This document shows positions 21,326-24,528 of a DNA stretch of 24,528 nucleotides, piece after piece. The DNA is from Clostridia bacterium (GTDB lineage Bacteria > Bacillota > Clostridia > TANB77 > CAG-508), in NCBI GenBank assembly GCA_900758165.1, contig CAAEQN010000067.1, positions 1 to 24,528 on the forward strand, given 5' to 3'. The number at the start of each line of letters is the position of its first letter. Within the stretch, counting starts at the first letter, position 1. A program made the position numbers and the translations under genes. The notes under the pieces were generated by a model that made no database searches, was not told the DNA's origin, and worked only from the letters and a program-made list of their open reading frames with translations.

Positions 21326-22126
21326 TTATAATTTTCTTGAATATGAACAAATTTCTATGTTATTATATATCTTTGAGTTTGCATCTTTGTATAGTATTTC
21401 TGCATATAAAGCTAGCTCTATTGTTACTACGTCATCGTTTTCATTCTTGATTATTCCATAACAACTACCTGGAATGTCTTCATTTACAGTAATTTTTCTA
21501 TCTTCATCAGCTGAAAATTTATCTCTTGTATTATCTACTGTTAAAATATAATTTGCATTTTGTACATTTTGATTATCGTTTGCTACCCTATATTCTAAAT
21601 CTTTTATTATCATATCTCCTTCAGTAGTGAACTGAATAATCCTTACTTTATCTTCTTTTCTACTTTGAGAGTTGATTTTTGTATTCTCTATAAATCTTTC
21701 TAATTTTTCTTTATTTAAAATTTTATTGTAGCTTATTATAACACAACCATCTTTTATAGCTTTGTCTACTGAATAGTTTTCTGGAAGATTTTCCAATTTT
21801 GTATAGCCATAATCATCTTTATATCTTGAAGTACGCTCTTCTATCATTTTTAATGGTTCTGTTAAATCTGGTTCTTTCCAAACTGGCATTACTTTTGTAT
21901 AGTATTCATTTTCAGCAATTTTTACTTTTAATATTTTGTATCCTAATCCTATATATTCTTCATAACCTGATATTACCGAGTCTGATATATGCACATTTAC
22001 AACTCGAATAAATATTGGCTCTTCATTTTTCTCTACTCTGTTTTTGTCTACTAGAAAAAATGTTACTCCTAAAATTATTATTGCTAATAATATGATTAGA
22101 ATTACCGTTATTATTTTTTTGCCCAT
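21326..22126 (-). CDS. DUF4362-domain membrane-anchored protein
   Basis: A 266-residue protein with an N-terminal membrane helix (about 5-26) and an external region. Residues about 113-185 read NYSVDKAIKDGCVIISYNKI, then NKEKLERFIENT and VRIIQFTTEGDMIIKDLEY. This matches the DUF4362 domain (A..DGcVV...G...N...l..F...V......IRI..yT.EGDpi..DL.Y), a family of unknown function found in Firmicutes. A second, more divergent C-terminal part (about 190-266) completes it. GGAGC precedes the ATG. It is inserted between rny and ymdB, genes often adjacent in Firmicutes, and has its own promoter preceded by three phased TGTGAT repeats. It is probably the first gene of a unit with ymdB. Confidence 0.8.
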   Translation of the reverse strand: MGKKIITVILIILLAIIILGVTFFLVDKNRVEKNEEPIFIRVVNVHISDSVISGYEEYIGLGYKILKVKIAENEYYTKVMPVWKEPDLTEPLKMIEERTSRYKDDYGYTKLENLPENYSVDKAIKDGCVIISYNKILNKEKLERFIENTKINSQSRKEDKVRIIQFTTEGDMIIKDLEYRVANDNQNVQNANYILTVDNTRDKFSADEDRKITVNEDIPGSCYGIIKNENDDVVTIELALYAEILYKDANSKIYNNIEICSYSRKL

Positions 22127-22163
22127 TTTTAGCTCCTTTCTGTTTTTCTAATCTTATCATATT

Positions 22164-22192
22164 TATATAAGTTTTTCCATATATCCTATCAA
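22164..22192 (-). promoter_or_regulatory. Promoter of the DUF4362-ymdB unit
   Basis: On the minus strand: TTGATA (22192-22187), a 17-base spacer and TATATA (22169-22164), 37 bases before the DUF4362 start codon. Confidence 0.5.
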
Positions 22193-22214
22193 AAAACATT
22201 GCTATATTTTAATA

Positions 22215-22290
22215 ATCACATTTTTGCAAGGTTTTTAAATGATTTTATCACACTTTCCCAGATTTTTTATGGTTTTTATCACATTTTTGT
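22215..22290 (-). repeat. Three phased TGTGAT direct repeats
   Basis: On the minus strand the motif AAA(A/G)TGTGATWA occurs three times, with TGTGAT at 22283-22278, 22252-22247 and 22220-22215. The spacing is 31 and 32 bases, about three helical turns. They lie immediately upstream of the -35 of the DUF4362-ymdB promoter, the position of activator sites. No binding protein is identified. Confidence 0.5.
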
Positions 22291-22327
22291 AAATGCATTA
22301 TAGAATGCTAACATTTTGTTAATCTAA

Positions 22328-22360
22328 AAAGGAAGACTCTTGATGTAAGAGTCTTCCTTT
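22328..22360 (-). terminator. Strong terminator after gene remnant
   Basis: A 14-bp perfect stem (22328-22341 with 22347-22360) and a 5-base loop, with a T run on the minus strand. It starts 4 bases after the stop of the remnant at 22364-22558, which supports that frame having been a gene 3' end. Confidence 0.8.
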
Positions 22361-22363
22361 GGT

Positions 22364-22558
22364 TTATTTGCTATAAGTTATTTCTATGTTTCCTGATTTT
22401 AAGTTTGTTATATAAACTTTATTTCCTTCTATATAAGGAATATTGTCGCTGTTATTATATCTGTTTCTAGCAGCTTCAAATGTTGCAAATTCTTTATTAA
22501 TATTAACCGTTTTTCCAGATTTATCTGTTCCTGTTATTTTTATTTTAAATTTGCCAGC
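22364..22558 (-). pseudogene. C-terminal remnant of an unknown gene
   Basis: A stop-free frame of 64 codons after a TAA at 22561-22559, with no usable start codon or Shine-Dalgarno. It reads KFKIKITGTDKSGKTVN, then INKEFATFEAARNRYNN, and DNIPYIEGNKVYITNLKSG. The composition (acidic/basic mix, FATFEAARNRY) looks like real protein rather than chance AT-rich translation, and the frame ends exactly before a strong minus-strand terminator. It may be the end of a secreted multidomain or beta-rich protein whose 5' part was deleted between this point and the rny terminator. No family is recognised. Confidence 0.5.
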
Positions 22559-22631
22559 TTAATTACATTTTTTAATTTTAGCTGCAATATATACGAATTT
22601 TAATTTTTTAGTTTAAATTTTCGTGTACGTA

Positions 22632-22667
22632 AAAAGAAGCCTTAGGTTTAAATCTAAAGCTTCTTTT
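22632..22667 (-). terminator. rny terminator
   Basis: A 9-bp stem, AAAAGAAGC with GCTTCTTTT (22632-22640 with 22659-22667), has a second inner stem after one mismatch. On the minus strand it is followed by TTTTT, directly after the rny stop. Confidence 0.8.
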
Positions 22668-22669
22668 AA

Positions 22670-24211
22670 TTATTTTGCAAAATCCACAACTCTTGTCTCT
22701 CTTATAATATTTACTTTTATTTGTCCTGGATATTCCATTTCTTCTTCAACTTTCTTTGCCACGTCTCTTGCAAGTATTGTCATATCTGCATCTGTTATTT
22801 GTTCTGGTTTTACTATTATTCTAACTTCACGCCCAGCTTGAATTGCAAAAGATTTTTCAACACCTTTAAATGAGTCTGCAATTTCCTCTAGTTTTTCTAG
22901 ACGTTTTATGTAATTTTCTAGTGTCTCTCTTCTTGCACCTGGTCTTGAAGCAGATATAGCATCTGCTGCTGCTACAAGAACAGCTTCTATAGATTGTGGT
23001 TCTACATCTCCATGATGTGCTTCTACTGCATTTATTACTAGTGGATTTTCTTTGTATTTTTTCAATACATCAACACCTATTTGAACATGAGTTCCTTCCA
23101 TATCATGGTCTAATGCTTTTCCTATATCATGCAATAATCCAGCTCTTCTTGCAAGTTTTGTATCTAGTCCTAATTCATCTGCCATTATTCTAGCTAAATT
23201 AGAAACTTCTATTGAGTGTTTTAACACATTTTGTCCATAACTTGTTCTGTATTTTAACTTTCCAAGTAAATTTACTAAATCTGGATGAAGTCCCATAACA
23301 CCTGTTTCTATACAAGCTCTTTCTCCTTCATCTTTTATTGTTTGTGCAATCTCTTCTTTAGCTTTTTCAACCATTTCTTCTATTTTAGCAGGATGTATTC
23401 TTCCATCATCCATTAATTTTTCTAAAGCTATTCTAGCAACTTCTCTTCTTAATGCATCAAATCCTGAAATTACCACTGCCTCTGGTGTATCATCTATTAT
23501 TAAATCTACACCAGTTAGTGTCTCTAATGTACGAATATTTCTTCCCTCTCTACCAATTATTCTTCCTTTCATTTCATCGTTTGGTAAAGGAACTATTGAT
23601 ACTGTAGTTTCTGCTGTATGATCTGCTGCGCATTTCTGAATTGCATATCCTATTATTTGTCTTGCATTTTTTACAGATTCTTCTTTAAATCTTGCTTCTG
23701 ATTGTTTAATTAGATTTGCTTTTTCTAAAGTTAATTGCTTGTCCATTTCTGTAAGCAATTGTTTTTTTGCTGCTTCTTTAGATAGCCCTGAAATTTTTTG
23801 AAGTTCTTGCATTTGCTTTTCTAATAAATTTGAAACTTCTTGTTTTTTGTTTTCCAAGTCTTGTTTTCTTCGTTCTAAATCGCTTTCTTTTTTCTCCATT
23901 TGTTCCATTTTGTTTTCCAAATTTTCTTCTTTTTGCAATAATCTTCTTTCTTGTTGTTGTACTTCGCCTCTTCTTTCTCTAACCTCATTGTCTAATTCTT
24001 TTCTAGCATTAATAATTTCTTCTTTTGCCTTAAATATTTCTTCTTTTCTTTTATTCTCGGCTTCCTTTTGTGCTAGTTCTATTATCCTTTTAGCTTCATT
24101 TTCTGCATTGCCTACTTTAGACTCTGCTATTTTTTTTCTTATTGCAATACCAACAAAGGTAAAAATAACTGCTGAGACTAGAAAAATGGCGATATAAATT
24201 ATGATATCCAT
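22670..24211 (-). CDS. rny: Ribonuclease Y
   Basis: A 513-residue membrane-anchored endoribonuclease that initiates mRNA decay and processing. Domains in order: an N-terminal membrane helix (about 3-24); a long coiled coil rich in E, K, Q and R (about 30-170); a KH RNA-binding domain with GRIIGREGRNIR (216-227) and GVDLIIDDTPE; and an HD catalytic domain with HSIEVSNLA (332-340), LLHDIGKALDHD (359-370, His361/Asp362) and EAHHGD (397-402). The C-terminus ends VVDFAK. Full length. AGAGGTG precedes the ATG. It is encoded close to ymdB (with the DUF4362 gene between) and in the same window as a YlbF-family protein, both functional associates of RNase Y in Bacillus. The transcript ends at its own terminator. 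Confidence 0.97.
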   Translation of the reverse strand: MDIIIYIAIFLVSAVIFTFVGIAIRKKIAESKVGNAENEAKRIIELAQKEAENKRKEEIFKAKEEIINARKELDNEVRERRGEVQQQERRLLQKEENLENKMEQMEKKESDLERRKQDLENKKQEVSNLLEKQMQELQKISGLSKEAAKKQLLTEMDKQLTLEKANLIKQSEARFKEESVKNARQIIGYAIQKCAADHTAETTVSIVPLPNDEMKGRIIGREGRNIRTLETLTGVDLIIDDTPEAVVISGFDALRREVARIALEKLMDDGRIHPAKIEEMVEKAKEEIAQTIKDEGERACIETGVMGLHPDLVNLLGKLKYRTSYGQNVLKHSIEVSNLARIMADELGLDTKLARRAGLLHDIGKALDHDMEGTHVQIGVDVLKKYKENPLVINAVEAHHGDVEPQSIEAVLVAAADAISASRPGARRETLENYIKRLEKLEEIADSFKGVEKSFAIQAGREVRIIVKPEQITDADMTILARDVAKKVEEEMEYPGQIKVNIIRETRVVDFAK

Positions 24212-24528
24212 AATTTTACACCTCTTTCTATTTAATTTTCAATGTGCATAAAAATATATATCTAACATCTCTAAAAATATATATAAATTTTATTTAATTT
24301 TATATTATCATTTTTTATCTATCTATTTATAATTTTAATATTAGCATATATTTTATCTTCTTATATTTTATCTTTATTATTGTAAACTGTCAAGTGCTTT
24401 TTTAGATAATGTGCAATAAAAGCAAATCAACAAATCAAAATTTTTTAAGCAACTAGAAATTGCCAATATATAGAGTTTGAACTAATCTTCCGTTTTAAAA
24501 TTTTTATTAAATTATATATTTAATTAAA
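24212..24528 (-). promoter_or_regulatory. rny promoter and long AT-rich leader
   Basis: This 317-base stretch has no gene. On the minus strand, TTGACA (24393-24388), a 17-base spacer and TAAAAT (24370-24365) form a near-consensus promoter. Transcription from about 24358 gives an untranslated leader of nearly 150 bases, extremely A/T-rich. I see no convincing riboswitch or stable structure in it. Upstream of the promoter, to the window end, nothing else is recognised. Confidence 0.65.

Noticed and set aside
22201..22290. CRISPR-like array
   Set aside because: The three repeats share only about 10 bases, with unequal AT-rich spacers and no cas genes. They fit transcription-factor sites better.
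24212..24364. Riboswitch in the long rny leader
   Set aside because: No conserved-looking stem or aptamer core was seen; the sequence is almost pure A/T.

Overview
The window is strongly AT-rich DNA from a low-GC Gram-positive bacterium, most likely an endospore-forming member of the Clostridia. Evidence: Shine-Dalgarno sites close to AGGAGG before nearly every gene, consensus TTGACA/TATAAT promoters, sporulation-linked genes (spoVS, the ytfJ/gerW family, a Spo0E-like phosphatase), the Firmicutes genes rny, ymdB, recX, scpA and ylbF, and a class II aldolase. Most genes lie on the minus strand. No rRNA, tRNA, CRISPR array, intact insertion sequence or prophage was seen.

Layout. 1-1860 (plus strand): two tandem small secreted, membrane-anchored, low-complexity proteins, each with its own terminator, then smpB. 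1900-4420 (minus): fba; a 53-residue Spo0E-like gene preceded by a perfect Spo0A-box-like sequence; a DUF1540 protein; a Prx6-type peroxiredoxin. 4439-6640 (minus): a decayed sortase-anchored surface protein, an ECF sigma/anti-sigma pair with a likely self-recognised promoter, and a truncated ABC-2 permease. This is the accessory, eroding part of the window. 6665-9680: an acyl-CoA ligase/Rrf2 regulator unit facing a divergent membrane-tethered XRE regulator, with a perfect palindrome in the shared promoter region. 9681-14440 (minus): glmM with a coupled small membrane protein, a membrane metallopeptidase, a YlbF-family protein and a GT4 glycosyltransferase. 14441-18349 (minus): recA-recX-scpA-DUF2953-gerW, read from a consensus promoter flanked by two LexA-like boxes. 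18352-24528 (minus): rny, a gene remnant, a DUF4362 membrane protein, ymdB, spoVS and a frameshifted oligopeptide-binding protein. The rny/ymdB/spoVS/recA neighbourhood is a known Firmicutes arrangement, here with accessory genes inserted.

How the genes relate. Housekeeping functions dominate: RNA turnover (rny, ymdB), trans-translation (smpB), recombination (recA, recX), chromosome condensation (scpA), glycolysis (fba) and cell-wall precursor synthesis (glmM). Sporulation-associated genes are scattered between them. Regulation readable from the sequence includes the Spo0A-like box, an ECF-type promoter, a palindromic operator, LexA-like boxes and three phased TGTGAT repeats before the DUF4362 gene. 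Several start codons were placed by Shine-Dalgarno position rather than by longest reading frame: peroxiredoxin, sigma, anti-sigma, acyl-CoA ligase, scpA and ymdB (TTG).

No clearly new multi-gene system stands out. The most rewarding leads are the Spo0E-like gene with its Spo0A box, the sigma/anti-sigma locus, the membrane XRE regulator with its operator, and the DUF4362 gene inserted between rny and ymdB.
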